Shown: positions 20,036 to 28,840, counted from the stretch's first letter. The stretch: DNA of 64,000 nt from Opitutaceae bacterium (GCA_028691845.1 JAQUYL010000012.1:1-64000), one strand, 5' to 3'. Translations and numbers: made by a program. The notes: generated from the sequence alone by a model not told the origin.

Positions 20036-22300
20036 TCACTTCTCCTTCATGACAAAGACACCGTCCCAGTTGGCATCCGGCGGGTTTTCCTTCCAATAAC
20101 GACAGCGTTCGATGAGCACAAGCGAGGGGTTTGTCGCGATCGCAGGCGTCTTGTGCGGCTGAAGGGGCTCGAGTGCGGCGCTTTTTTCGAAGAGGGCGCT
20201 GGCGCCGTCCCAATCCTGGGCGAGGTAGCGTTCGATGCCCCGGGCGTAGACGCCTAGGCAGTCAAGCGTCTGCTGCGCCACTTCCTTATCAAAGCCCATG
20301 ATTTCAAAGACCGGCACGGGCAACGAACGCCCCTTCACCACAATTTTATCAAGGTAGCGAAAGACAAGCTGGTTGCCCCCATGCTTTTCGCATTCCAGCT
20401 TGGTGGCCTCGGTGATCATCGCATAGACGCCGTAGGCTTTGGCGCCCGACTCCATGCGCGCGGCCAGATTTACATTGTCGCCCATCATGGTGTAGCTGAA
20501 CCGGGCCTTGCTCCCCATGTTGCCGATGATGGCAGGCCCGGTGTTGAGCCCGATGCGGGCCCGAAGGTTATGCACGACTTCGGGCCACTGGCCGGTTTCT
20601 TCCCGCCACTTCACTCGCAGCTCGGATATGCGCTGCTGAACCCGCACGGTCGCCACGCAGGCCCGGTAGGCGTGGTTGGGCAGCGGAATGGGCGCGCCAT
20701 ATATTGCGACCACGGCATCGCCGATGTATTTGTCGAGCGTCCCTCCCTCCTCCTGCACGATTTCGGTACAGGCGGTGAGGTACTCATTCATCAGTTCGAC
20801 CAGCTGGGCCGGATTCATTTTCTCCGAAAAGGTGGAGAATGATTGGATGTCCGAGAAGTAAGCGGTGATGACTTCCTCGTGGCCGCCAAGCTTCGGATCC
20901 TCGGCTGATTCGACCATGCGATTGACCAGCTCGGGCGAGAGGTAGGTGCCGAACATGTTTTTGATGCGGCCTTTTTGCTTCTCCTCGACAATAAGCTGCC
21001 AGATGACACCGGCAAAGCTGGTCGAAAGCGCCGCCCCAAGCGGTGCTGCCATGGGCAGAACCAGGTGATGGCGCCCAAAGAGCCAGAAACACATCCCCAC
21101 GTAGACGATTAGGACAAGGGCGGCGGCAATCTTTGACATCAACCCTTTGGCCCCCCCAGCCTTCGCCATTGAAAGCCAGCTGACAGCCAGCGTCAGCCCC
21201 AAGACGATGCAGCCGATCGCCCAGACCGGTGGCCGCTGCAAATACACCCCCGAAACGATCGTCTTTAACAGATTGCCGTGCACCCCCACTTTCGGCACCG
21301 GGATCTCGTCGAACGGGGTGGTGGCAAGGTCCTGCAACAGTGGATCAACCGGGCCGACAAGAACAATCGCGTCCACAAACTGGGAAAAAAACTCCTGCGC
21401 CTTCTTCTGTTGCGGTTCATCCCCGGACTGCAGCATGGCAGCATAGTTGTAGACGGTCGACAGGCCGATGCGGGGATTCTTGTCCGACTGCCAGCGCGAG
21501 AACCAATTGATTTCAATTAGCTGTTGGTCGGTGAGCGGAATCACCGCCACCAAGCGTCCGTCCGGGGCCAGAACCTCCAAGCGGTCAGGATATTGTTTCA
21601 CAGCCTCGGGTTTCAGACCCCAATGCAGCAGCGCCAGATTGAGCGCCATGTGGTCGTAACGCTTGACGCCAGTGGGGGCAAACAACGGCACCCAGCGCGT
21701 GCCGCCCTCCAAAGTGTCGATCAGTCCGATTTTCGGCGGGTTCCAATAAACCTTCCGCCCAATATTGAATTCAGGGAGTTCGGGTAGAGGGATTTTCTCC
21801 AACGCCGGAAGACCGGAGCGGATGAGCGGTAGATCGCGTGTGGCCATCCTTCCCGTCTCGTCGCGATACTCGTGCGCGGAATAGGAAGCGGCCACGACCA
21901 CAGGCGGATCCTTGAGCAAGAATCGCGCAAACTCGACGTTGGCCGCAACCCATTTGGCACGGTCGTAGGATTCGGAAACCCCCTGTTCGGAAAATACAAT
22001 ATCGATCCCCACCGCCTTGGCCTTGCCCGCGTTGATCAAGGCGGCACTGGTCCGGGCGAAAATCGAACGTGGCCACGGGAAGTTGCCAAGCTCGGAGATC
22101 GATTGTGAATCGATGTCGACGTAGATGATGTTGACCGGAGCCTCGATTTCTCCGCGGGCGATAAAACGCAGATCAAGCAGACGATTATCAAGAAACCGGA
22201 GATAACCGTAGTATCCGAGAAACAGCCAGAGAAGCGGGATGGGCAGTAAAAGCAAAAACCGCCAATCGAACTTCGCCTTATTTTGCGCCACGGTACCCAA
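20036..22300 (-). CDS. CHASE2-domain adenylate/guanylate cyclase
   Basis: This is a membrane-bound class III nucleotide cyclase of 754 residues. A first membrane segment lies at about 14-34, a periplasmic CHASE2 sensor domain at about 40-350 (NIIYVDIDSQSISELGNFPW, GIDIVFSEQG), then two or three membrane segments at about 355-440. The cyclase catalytic domain is at about 470-680. Metal-binding aspartates are in AYFSDIQSFSTFSE (about residue 480) and YIGDAVVAIYGAP (about 525), with NTGPAIIGNMGS and MMGDNVNLAARME further on. Product choice (cAMP or cGMP) is not certain. The start is a TTG at 22300 or GTG at 22291. The FecR-domain gene lies just upstream on the same strand, a pairing seen in several phyla, which suggests a shared signal. 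Confidence 0.85.
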   Translation of the reverse strand: MGTVAQNKAKFDWRFLLLLPIPLLWLFLGYYGYLRFLDNRLLDLRFIARGEIEAPVNIIYVDIDSQSISELGNFPWPRSIFARTSAALINAGKAKAVGIDIVFSEQGVSESYDRAKWVAANVEFARFLLKDPPVVVAASYSAHEYRDETGRMATRDLPLIRSGLPALEKIPLPELPEFNIGRKVYWNPPKIGLIDTLEGGTRWVPLFAPTGVKRYDHMALNLALLHWGLKPEAVKQYPDRLEVLAPDGRLVAVIPLTDQQLIEINWFSRWQSDKNPRIGLSTVYNYAAMLQSGDEPQQKKAQEFFSQFVDAIVLVGPVDPLLQDLATTPFDEIPVPKVGVHGNLLKTIVSGVYLQRPPVWAIGCIVLGLTLAVSWLSMAKAGGAKGLMSKIAAALVLIVYVGMCFWLFGRHHLVLPMAAPLGAALSTSFAGVIWQLIVEEKQKGRIKNMFGTYLSPELVNRMVESAEDPKLGGHEEVITAYFSDIQSFSTFSEKMNPAQLVELMNEYLTACTEIVQEEGGTLDKYIGDAVVAIYGAPIPLPNHAYRACVATVRVQQRISELRVKWREETGQWPEVVHNLRARIGLNTGPAIIGNMGSKARFSYTMMGDNVNLAARMESGAKAYGVYAMITEATKLECEKHGGNQLVFRYLDKIVVKGRSLPVPVFEIMGFDKEVAQQTLDCLGVYARGIERYLAQDWDGASALFEKSAALEPLQPHKTPAIATNPSLVLIERCRYWKENPPDANWDGVFVMKEK

Positions 22301-22410
22301 GCGTAATGGTGTGCTATCGAAAAGAAAGCAGAATTAGGGATCGGCGCCTGCGCTAACAAAAAACCCGGAGTCTAAGGACTCCGGGTGCGACCCCAAAACA
22401 TATGCTGCGC

Positions 22411-23757
22411 TCACCCGCTGGAGAGGCCGTCACCAGGGGTCGTTCGTGGAATCGTAACCGGTGCAGTCGGCACCTGCGGGGGTATCACAGGCGGCGGCGT
22501 TGTGGGCGGCGTGGGCGTGGGCGGCGTAGTTGTGGGCGGCGTGGTCGTGGTGGGCGGCGTGGTCGTATCGGGGGGAGTGGTGGGCGTGGTCGTATCGGGG
22601 GGGGGCTGCTCTTGCCCCTGAGGAGCATTGGACTGGCTCTCCGGATCGGCATTGGCATTCTGCGAGCCTTCGGGATTGTTTTCTTGTCCTTGTGCCTGTT
22701 GCTGCTCCTGCTGTTGCTGTTGCTGTTGTTGCTGCTGCTGCTGGGCATTCTGGACGTCCACCTGAGTGAAGGTGGCCTGCTCCTGCACCTGTTGGATGAC
22801 CTGAGTGACTGTCGTTTGAATTATTTGCTGGGCTTGAACGGAAATCGGTTGCGCTGAAGTGGGAGCACTGACCTGCACTTGATTAGTGGTCGTGTTGACC
22901 GTGGCGACTACGACAATTTCTTGTTGTGATGCTACCGCAACAGGCTGGGTTGGAGTTGTGGTGGAGGGTCCCGTCGAAGTCTGTTGACCCGCCCCCTGGC
23001 CCTGCCCTTGGCCCGGGCCCTGATCACCAGCCCCTTGGCCTTGCCCCTGACCCTGACCTTGGCCCTGACCCTGCCCTTGACCTTGATCACCGGCCCCTTG
23101 ACCCTGTTGGGTGGTCTCCTGCGGCGCCGTGGTAGTCACTACACCGGCTCCTTGCGTAGTGCCCGTGAAAAGCACGACACCTTCCGCTGTGCTAAGTGTG
23201 AAATTAAACGCTCTCCCGTCCCCCGTCGGTCGAAAGACAATTCGGAAGGTCGTACCACGGATGCCGGCCGCACCAACCGGAGTGCGCACGTCAAAAGTAG
23301 ATCCCCTGTCTTTGTTCAATTTCTTGACGTCGCCAATCAACTCGCCGTAGGCAAGATTCAGTTTGGTGGAGGAACTCGTAGGCTCGGTCGTAAGTTGGGC
23401 CACATTCACGTCGGTCTCCAGTGGATCCATCAAAAATTCGTCCACGGCCATCCGAGTCTCCGGTCCGAGCTTCATTGTCGAACCGTTTGCAAACACCAGC
23501 ACCACGCTGGACGCCTTGCCCGTTATCACCGCAAAACCCTGAATCAGATCATTGCCATTGCTCAGGGGAGTCCGCGTTTTATCGAGCAGATTTTCCTTGA
23601 GCACCTCGCCCTGAACATTGGCGACCTTGACCAATCCGGCTACGCGAGACGCAGATTCCCCGGCCACCGGAGAAGATGGCTGCTGGGCCGAGACGCTCAA
23701 CGTCAAAACGATTGCAACAAGAAAGGAAAAAATGAACCGGAGGCATGGAGAATTCAT
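22411..23757 (-). CDS. secreted FecR-domain protein with low-complexity tail
   Basis: This 448-residue exported protein has a signal peptide of about 25 residues (MNSPCLRFIFSFLVAIVLTL..VSAQ). A FecR-type beta domain follows at about 35-200 (VANVQGEVLKEN, SVVLVFANGSTMKLGPETRM, TPVGAAGIRGTTFRI). The rest is low complexity: a Gly-Gln repeat region, a run of 12 Gln, then a Pro/Thr-rich tail. FecR domains of this kind probably bind peptidoglycan or act as structural sensors. The ATG at 23757 is preferred over a TTG five codons upstream because the signal peptide starts there. Neighbours are an O-antigen ligase gene upstream (21 bp) and a CHASE2 cyclase downstream, probably one transcript. Confidence 0.8.
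   Translation of the reverse strand: MNSPCLRFIFSFLVAIVLTLSVSAQQPSSPVAGESASRVAGLVKVANVQGEVLKENLLDKTRTPLSNGNDLIQGFAVITGKASSVVLVFANGSTMKLGPETRMAVDEFLMDPLETDVNVAQLTTEPTSSSTKLNLAYGELIGDVKKLNKDRGSTFDVRTPVGAAGIRGTTFRIVFRPTGDGRAFNFTLSTAEGVVLFTGTTQGAGVVTTTAPQETTQQGQGAGDQGQGQGQGQGQGQGQGQGAGDQGPGQGQGQGAGQQTSTGPSTTTPTQPVAVASQQEIVVVATVNTTTNQVQVSAPTSAQPISVQAQQIIQTTVTQVIQQVQEQATFTQVDVQNAQQQQQQQQQQQQEQQQAQGQENNPEGSQNANADPESQSNAPQGQEQPPPDTTTPTTPPDTTTPPTTTTPPTTTPPTPTPPTTPPPVIPPQVPTAPVTIPRTTPGDGLSSG
22495..22610. repeat. Pro/Thr-coding tandem repeat in the FecR gene
   Basis: Repeats of the unit GTGGGCGGCGTGG and GTCGTATCGGGGGG (plus strand) encode the PPDTTTPP and PPTTTTPP blocks of the FecR-domain protein's tail. 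The near-identical units suggest expansion by slippage. Confidence 0.75.
22697..22744. repeat. CTG/TTG triplet tract coding poly-glutamine
   Basis: A run of CTG, TTG and CTC triplets on the plus strand (CAG/CAA on the coding strand) encodes 12 consecutive glutamines plus QEQQQ in the FecR-domain protein. Mixed CAG and CAA codons suggest the run is kept as protein sequence rather than only as a fresh DNA slip. Confidence 0.8.
22992..23110. repeat. Gly-Gln-coding repeat in the FecR gene
   Basis: Hexamer-like units of CCCTGN and CCTTGN on the plus strand encode QGQGQG blocks, interrupted twice by GAGDQG. The segment spans about 40 residues just after the FecR domain, in the position of a flexible linker. 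Confidence 0.75.
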
Positions 23758-23778
23758 GGTGCTCAGAGTCAATTTATA

Positions 23779-25653
23779 CTAGCGGCGTCCGTTCAACTGC
23801 TCACGCAAAGATAGTGCCCGAACACTATTAGGGTCAAGTTCTAAACAGGTTGCAATCGCGGCCCGGGCTGGTTCGTCCCCACCTGGGATACCGGAAAGAT
23901 GATAGGCGTAATAATACCAGAAGTGGCTGGCCTTGGGCGCTAAGCGCAGGCAACTCAGGAAAAAAGGTTCGGATTCAGCCTGCCTCCCTTGCATGTCGAG
24001 GGCCACGCCCAGACGCAACCAGAACTCGGGGACCGCCTGAGACAAATCCGTGGCCCGACGGGCGGCTTTCTCCGCCGCAACCCCCATCAGCACAACCCGA
24101 GCAGGGGTCAAATAGGCCTGGAGTGACTTCACGTACGCCAGGTCAGCCCAAGCCTGCGCGTTGGAGGGATCAATATTCACGGCCCAATCTAAATTTTTTT
24201 CCGCGCGTTCGACGATTCGCCCGAGGTCTCCCTGTCCGGTTGCCGCATATTCATCGATGGGCTGGCGCGCAACGTACCGTAACGCTTCTGCCCGATAGGC
24301 CGGCAGTATTTTGACAAAACCAAGCACCAGCATCATGGCGCCAACAGCGAGCCAGCTCCATCGCCTTGGCCGTTGGCTCACATCGTCCATGCCCGCGTTC
24401 TCCTCGCGTAACAACAGGCCAAAGACAACCGCGACCATCAAGGCAAGCGCGGGAATCTTGAGATGAAAGTCCACAAACAGGTGAAACGAGAAAGCCACGA
24501 TCCCTAGCAGCGCTCCCAGCCGCCAGGATCGCGCTAATCTCGCCGGATCCTCCTGCATTTTTCGCCAAGCGGTCCAGAATAGTCCTGCTCCCGCTGTCAA
24601 AAACAGAGCGAACCCGACCAATCCATAATCGCTCAGCGTATTGAGGTAGTCGTTGTGCGCCCATTGAGGCTCATCGATGAACCTCGCCGGCCGGTGCTCT
24701 TCGAATACGACATTGTAGGAAGCAGCCCCGCTTCCCAGCCAAGGATATTCGCAGAACACCTCCCATCCCGCACGCCACAGGATCAACCGGCTCGCCTCCC
24801 ATTTGCCGTGAAGAAGCGGCTCAATCCGACCCCGCACCGACGGGACTGCCGCATAAAGTGCGATGGAGGCAAAGGCCACCCCAGCCCCGGCGATCACCAG
24901 CCCGGCCAGTCGCTTCCGCCACTCTCCACCAGCCAGCATGGGCCAGAACAAGATCGCCAGCCCCAATCCAATCATTGCCCCACGGCTAACAGACAAAACC
25001 AATCCAAAACCGAACAAGGCCGCGAGAATGCCACACACCAAGCGCACTCCCTTCCCCAGGTCCGGGGTGATCGCGATCACCAGGCAGGGCATCAGCACGA
25101 TTTCAAAGAGCGCCGCCAGACTGTTGGGAATCCCGAATGGACCGGCCGCCCGTCCCAAATACTGTTCGACTTGCCTGCGGCCCAGCATGAGCCAATCCGG
25201 GTCGGCAAACCGCTGATAAACCGCCATCGCAGTGCTGACGACCCCCAGCAGCAAGATCAGCCCCATTAGCATCCCGGTCTGCCTCTTGGTTCGGCCAAAA
25301 TGCAGCACCACTGCGAAAACCAGCCACATTTGCAGAAACAAAAACCACTCCCGCCAAGCCAACCAAGCCACCGGCGATACCCATAATGTATTTGCCAGCG
25401 CATAGAGCAGAAAAGGCAGCGGCCACAGGGCGGCGGCCCGCCAGGGTCGATGGACTCCGAATGCGGCCAGCACACTGGCCAGGACCGCGACTGCCAGGTT
25501 AATCGTACTGGTCCACACCATCGTCTCCGGGCGGTAACCGCCCAGACAAAGTGTTGTCCAAGCCAGGGAACTCGCGAGCAAAAGCACGAGCCCCCACTCC
25601 AAGACCGGGATGAACCGCCAACTAAATCTGCCTCTGGCTGCCGACGTGTCCAT
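23779..25653 (-). CDS. O-antigen ligase/Wzy-type polymerase family protein
   Basis: This is a 624-residue polytopic membrane protein. About a dozen hydrophobic segments lie between residues 15 and 440, with the Wzy_C ligase region near FGIPNSLAALFEIVLMP, VSRGAMIGLGLAI and WLGSGAASYNVVFEEHRP; the glycine-arginine patterns in the large loop are typical of O-antigen ligases. The C-terminal roughly 150 residues carry TPR-like helices (NIDPSNAQAWADLAYVK, CLELDPNSVRALSLREQL). It probably joins or polymerises surface polysaccharide at the outer face of the inner membrane. It is 21 bp upstream of the FecR gene on the same strand. Confidence 0.82.
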   Translation of the reverse strand: MDTSAARGRFSWRFIPVLEWGLVLLLASSLAWTTLCLGGYRPETMVWTSTINLAVAVLASVLAAFGVHRPWRAAALWPLPFLLYALANTLWVSPVAWLAWREWFLFLQMWLVFAVVLHFGRTKRQTGMLMGLILLLGVVSTAMAVYQRFADPDWLMLGRRQVEQYLGRAAGPFGIPNSLAALFEIVLMPCLVIAITPDLGKGVRLVCGILAALFGFGLVLSVSRGAMIGLGLAILFWPMLAGGEWRKRLAGLVIAGAGVAFASIALYAAVPSVRGRIEPLLHGKWEASRLILWRAGWEVFCEYPWLGSGAASYNVVFEEHRPARFIDEPQWAHNDYLNTLSDYGLVGFALFLTAGAGLFWTAWRKMQEDPARLARSWRLGALLGIVAFSFHLFVDFHLKIPALALMVAVVFGLLLREENAGMDDVSQRPRRWSWLAVGAMMLVLGFVKILPAYRAEALRYVARQPIDEYAATGQGDLGRIVERAEKNLDWAVNIDPSNAQAWADLAYVKSLQAYLTPARVVLMGVAAEKAARRATDLSQAVPEFWLRLGVALDMQGRQAESEPFFLSCLRLAPKASHFWYYYAYHLSGIPGGDEPARAAIATCLELDPNSVRALSLREQLNGRR

Positions 25654-25737
25654 GTGAACAGGCTCTTAAAATCCCTGAAAAGCGATCATCGCGATACAAA
25701 ACGTCGCAAGGATCAGCATGCCTCCTGGTCCGGGCAT

Positions 25738-25767
25738 AAAAAAGCGCCACCCGCATCGGGGTGGCGC
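25738..25767 (-). terminator. strong terminator after glutamine synthetase
   Basis: On the minus strand the stem GCGCCACCC/GGGTGGCGC (9 bp, 25744-25752 with 25759-25767) has a 6-nt loop and is followed by six T residues. It lies 33 bp past the stop codon of the glutamine synthetase gene and separates it from the O-antigen ligase group. Confidence 0.88.
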
Positions 25768-25799
25768 GAAAGGGCCGACCAGGGATCCCCTAACTTGAG

Positions 25800-26834
25800 T
25801 CAGGAGGTGGGGACAGTCTTGATCGTTTTGATAATGCGGCCAGCCACGAGGTACGGATCGGCCGCGGAATTCGGCCGACGATCCTCCAAGTAGCCCTTGT
25901 AGCCGTCCTTGACGAATTTGACCGGCATGCGGACTGAGGCGCCACGATCCGAAAGGCCGTAAGTAAATTTATCGATGGACTGCGTCTCGTGCAAACCTGT
26001 GAGACGGAGATGATTGTCCGGCCCATACACGGCGATGTGTTCGTCGCGATACTTGTTGAAGGCAGCCATGAGCTTGTCGAAGTAGGCCTTGCCCCCGACT
26101 TCGCGCATGAACTTCGTGGAAAAATTCGAGTGCATGCCGGAGCCGTTCCAATCGAGCAACCGTCCCCATTCGCCGCGTACCGGTTTGCAGTGCAATTCGA
26201 CGTCGACGCCGAGACTTTCGCAGAGACGGGCTAGAATATAGCGGGCGACCCAGAGCTGATCGGCCGCCGCCTTGGCGCTCTTGCCAAAAATCTGGTATTC
26301 CCACTGTCCTTTCGCGACTTCGGCGTTGACTCCTTCGATGTTGATGCCGGCGGCCAGGCAGATGTCGATGTGCTCCTCGACAATCTTGCGGGCAAGGGAA
26401 CCGATATACTTGTAGCCGACAGCCGTATAGTAGGGCCCCTGCGGCGCCGGATAGCCGTCGATCGGGAAACCAAGCGGCCGGCCGTCCTTGTAGAGGAAAA
26501 ATTCCTGTTCAAAGCCGAACCATGCGTCGGGATCGTCGTCGATGGTGGCGCGGGTGTTCGACGGATGTGGCTCTCCGCTGGGGAGCAGCACCTCGCACAT
26601 GACAAGGAAGCCGTTGGTTCGCGTGCAATCCGGATAGATTGCGACCGGCTTCAACAGGCAGTCGGAGCTCTTGCCATCCGCTTGCTCCGTGGAGCTGCCG
26701 TCAAAGCCCCAGCCATGAAGATCGGCGAGTTGCAGCTTGGCTGGGTCCCCGTCGATGATCTTGGTCTTGCTGCGCAAGTTGGCGAGCGGCGTGTAGCCGT
26801 CGAGCCAGATGTATTCGAGTTTGAGTTTGGCCAT
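25800..26834 (-). CDS. glnA: glutamine synthetase, type II
   Basis: This enzyme makes glutamine from glutamate and ammonia with ATP. At 344 residues it is the short eukaryote-like GSII form, not the roughly 470-residue GSI. Landmarks: the beta-grasp start KLKLEYIWLDGYTPLANLR, GWGFDGSSTEQADGKSSDC, the catalytic EQEFFLYKDGRPLGFP, the ATP/glutamate site NGSGMHSNFSTKFMRE, and SDRGASVRMP near the end. It is a one-gene unit: a terminator follows it and a sigma-54-like promoter lies about 90-107 bp before the start, in keeping with nitrogen control. Confidence 0.93.
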   Translation of the reverse strand: MAKLKLEYIWLDGYTPLANLRSKTKIIDGDPAKLQLADLHGWGFDGSSTEQADGKSSDCLLKPVAIYPDCTRTNGFLVMCEVLLPSGEPHPSNTRATIDDDPDAWFGFEQEFFLYKDGRPLGFPIDGYPAPQGPYYTAVGYKYIGSLARKIVEEHIDICLAAGINIEGVNAEVAKGQWEYQIFGKSAKAAADQLWVARYILARLCESLGVDVELHCKPVRGEWGRLLDWNGSGMHSNFSTKFMREVGGKAYFDKLMAAFNKYRDEHIAVYGPDNHLRLTGLHETQSIDKFTYGLSDRGASVRMPVKFVKDGYKGYLEDRRPNSAADPYLVAGRIIKTIKTVPTS

Positions 26835-26923
26835 GGAGATGAAAGTTCAATGTTTCTTGGTGAGTATTCTCACCGACCGCGAGATAGAATCTTAAATGGA
26901 GTCTGTAATAATACAGGCTCAAA

Positions 26924-26941
26924 TTGCACGTTACGTGCCAG
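26924..26941 (-). promoter_or_regulatory. sigma-54 (RpoN) promoter candidate for glnA
   Basis: The minus strand reads TGGCACG-TAAC-GTGCA. The invariant GG and GC pairs are exactly 10 bp apart, as required for -24/-12 promoters, and the -24 box is perfect; the -12 box has one mismatch (GTGC for TTGC). The predicted start is near 26914, about 80 nt upstream of glnA. The core is also palindromic (GCACGTTACGTGC), so a repressor site is the alternative reading. An 8-bp dyad with loop AATAAT lies at 26899-26920. Confidence 0.65.
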
Positions 26942-27062
26942 AATCAGATTTTTTTTTGAAAATAATGCTCCGGCCGGCCGTTTTGTGACATAAACCGGCC
27001 GGGCCGGAAAACTCACCCTTGCCAGTCCGGTCCTGGCGTTGGATTCTGCCGTTCCTTCGAAC

Positions 27063-27491
27063 ATGCAAGAGGTAAAGGATACCGGCCGGGCGCTCGTCCG
27101 CATCACCTACGATGGCAAGGTGCACAAGACGTTCCGCGGACATAAGGCCGATCAGCGTTTCGCCAACGAGGTCCGGGTGCTCCGTCATCTGGAGGAGAAA
27201 GGCTGTAATTTCGTCCCCCGCCTCCTGCATGTCGACCCGAGCACACTCACTCTTGTTACCACCAATTGCGGCTCCCGTGTGGATCAACTGAACGAGGAAC
27301 GCCGGAAGGAACTTTATGACGAGCTCGAAAAATACGGGGTACGGCACCTCGACCCGTATATGCGCAACATCACCTACCGCATCAGCGACGGACGTTTCTG
27401 CATCATTGATTTTGAGTTCGCCACCCTCATCGACAATCCGCACCCCGACGAACCCGAGCCCCCGCCTCCCGATCCAACCCGGGCCGGTTGA
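27063..27491 (+). CDS. very small protein kinase-like protein
   Basis: At 142 residues this protein still shows the main landmarks of the protein kinase fold: Lys22 (VHKTFR) where the ATP lysine sits, Glu36 (FANEVRVL) in the helix C position, His95-Leu-Asp97 with Asn102 (HLDPYMRN) as catalytic loop, and Asp116-Phe-Glu118 as the DFG equivalent. The glycine loop is weak and nothing follows the DFE segment except a Pro-rich tail, so the C-lobe is cut to its minimum. This resembles RIO/Bud32-like or sugar kinase-like atypical members. It ends one base before the PP2C phosphatase gene, so the two are probably co-translated and act on the same target or on each other. The ATG at 27063 is used; an in-frame TTG lies 24 bp upstream. 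Confidence 0.65.
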   Translation: MQEVKDTGRALVRITYDGKVHKTFRGHKADQRFANEVRVLRHLEEKGCNFVPRLLHVDPSTLTLVTTNCGSRVDQLNEERRKELYDELEKYGVRHLDPYMRNITYRISDGRFCIIDFEFATLIDNPHPDEPEPPPPDPTRAG

Positions 27492-27492
27492 C

Positions 27493-28371
27493 ATGCCTGC
27501 CTCGCTTCCACCTGACCCTTCCTCCGCTGCCTCCGCGCCGTCCCTCCTCTGGTCGGGCATGACGCATTGCGGCCGCGTTCGGCCAAACAACGAAGACTCG
27601 TTCCTGGCGCTGACCTTCAGCGGGAGTGAAATCCGTTACCTCGGCAAGATCGGGGAGGCCACGTTTCAACACGGCGACTTCGTCTTCGCTGTGAGCGACG
27701 GCATGGGCGGCGCCAAATCCGGAGAATTTGCCAGCAAGATCACCGTCGAAAAAATCTCCCGGCTGCTCCCCCGCAGCTTTCATCTCTTGGCCCAGGGAAT
27801 GGGCGGAGACTATGCGGATGTGCTCGTCGAGTTGTTTGAAGCCGTCCACCGGGATCTAATCAAACTTGGCTGCAGCTACGAGGAATGCCGCGGCATGGGC
27901 ACGACGCTGAGTCTCTGCTGGTTCTCTCCCAATTGGATGCATTTCGCCCATGCGGGCGACAGCCGCATCTATTACCTGCCTCGCGACGGCGGCCTGCGCC
28001 AGCTTTCAGACGATCACACGCACGTCGGCTGGCTGCGCCGCCAGGGAAGGATCACCGAGCGTGAAGCACGCTCCCACCCCATGCGCAACAACCTGCATCT
28101 CTCGCTCGGAGCCGGCCACCAGTTTGTCGAGCCGCAGGTCGGAGCGGTCGGCTACGAACCGGGCGACCGGTTTCTCATCTGCTCCGACGGACTGATCGAC
28201 GGGCTCTGGGATCGCCACCTGGATGAATTCATCAGGCACCCCGAGCCGCCAAGCGATCGCCTGCCACCGGCCCAGCGGTTGGTGGAGGAGTCGCTCGAAC
28301 GTTCCGGCCGCGACAACACCACGGCGCTGGTGATCGAGTGCGTGTCCCCGGGCCCGGTCCCGGCCCCATGA
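27493..28371 (+). CDS. PP2C-family serine/threonine phosphatase
   Basis: This is a 292-residue cytoplasmic Mn/Mg-dependent protein phosphatase. Family motifs appear in order: THCGRVRPNNEDSF, FAVSDGMGGAKSGE (metal Asp), RGMGTTLSLCWF, HAGDSRIYYL, LLICSDGL-like FLICSDGLIDGL and RDNTTALVI with the final metal Asp. It starts 1 nt after the stop of the mini-kinase gene and ends overlapping the next gene by 4 nt (ATGA). The tight packing suggests a signalling unit with the kinase-like protein. Confidence 0.88.
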   Translation: MPASLPPDPSSAASAPSLLWSGMTHCGRVRPNNEDSFLALTFSGSEIRYLGKIGEATFQHGDFVFAVSDGMGGAKSGEFASKITVEKISRLLPRSFHLLAQGMGGDYADVLVELFEAVHRDLIKLGCSYEECRGMGTTLSLCWFSPNWMHFAHAGDSRIYYLPRDGGLRQLSDDHTHVGWLRRQGRITEREARSHPMRNNLHLSLGAGHQFVEPQVGAVGYEPGDRFLICSDGLIDGLWDRHLDEFIRHPEPPSDRLPPAQRLVEESLERSGRDNTTALVIECVSPGPVPAP

Positions 28372-28727
28372 CACGCGTCTTTGTTTATGGCACTCTCAAA
28401 CGTGGTGGCGGCAATCACGGTTTTCTGGCCCGGCAGCGATTTGTCGGCGAGGCGCGCACCCATCCCGGTTACGTGCTATATTCGCTCGGCGACTACCCGG
28501 GCATGGTGCAGGAAGCGACCGACCAGGTGGGCGTCACTGGCGAACTATGGGAGATCGACGACTCCGTCCTGCAACAACTCGATGAACTCGAGGGGGTTGC
28601 CGCCGGCCTCTTTCGGAGGATCACACTTACCCTGGCTCCACCACACGACGGTTCCACGGTCACTACTTATCTATATGCCCGCAATGTGGCCGGCCAAACT
28701 CGTATAGGTCCGAACTGGCATGAGTGA
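28368..28727 (+). CDS. gamma-glutamylcyclotransferase-like (AIG2) protein
   Basis: This 119-residue protein has the start VFVYGTLKRGGGNHGFL, the hallmark of the GGCT/AIG2 fold, where YGTL forms the substrate loop. A glutamate in LDELEG is in the position of the catalytic acid. Such enzymes cleave gamma-glutamyl amines or amino acids to 5-oxoproline; the exact substrate is unknown. The start ATG at 28368 overlaps the phosphatase stop (ATGA), so translation is coupled. It converges on dnaX. Confidence 0.82.
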   Translation: MTRVFVYGTLKRGGGNHGFLARQRFVGEARTHPGYVLYSLGDYPGMVQEATDQVGVTGELWEIDDSVLQQLDELEGVAAGLFRRITLTLAPPHDGSTVTTYLYARNVAGQTRIGPNWHE

Positions 28728-28840
28728 ACAACGCCGCCTCGCTGCATCTCAGGCCCATCGCCCGGCGTCTTTCTGAGCGGCCCCACCCCGCTGGTCAGAG
28801 CAATGCCCCGCTATTGCGCCTTTCACCCTCTCGCCCTCCC

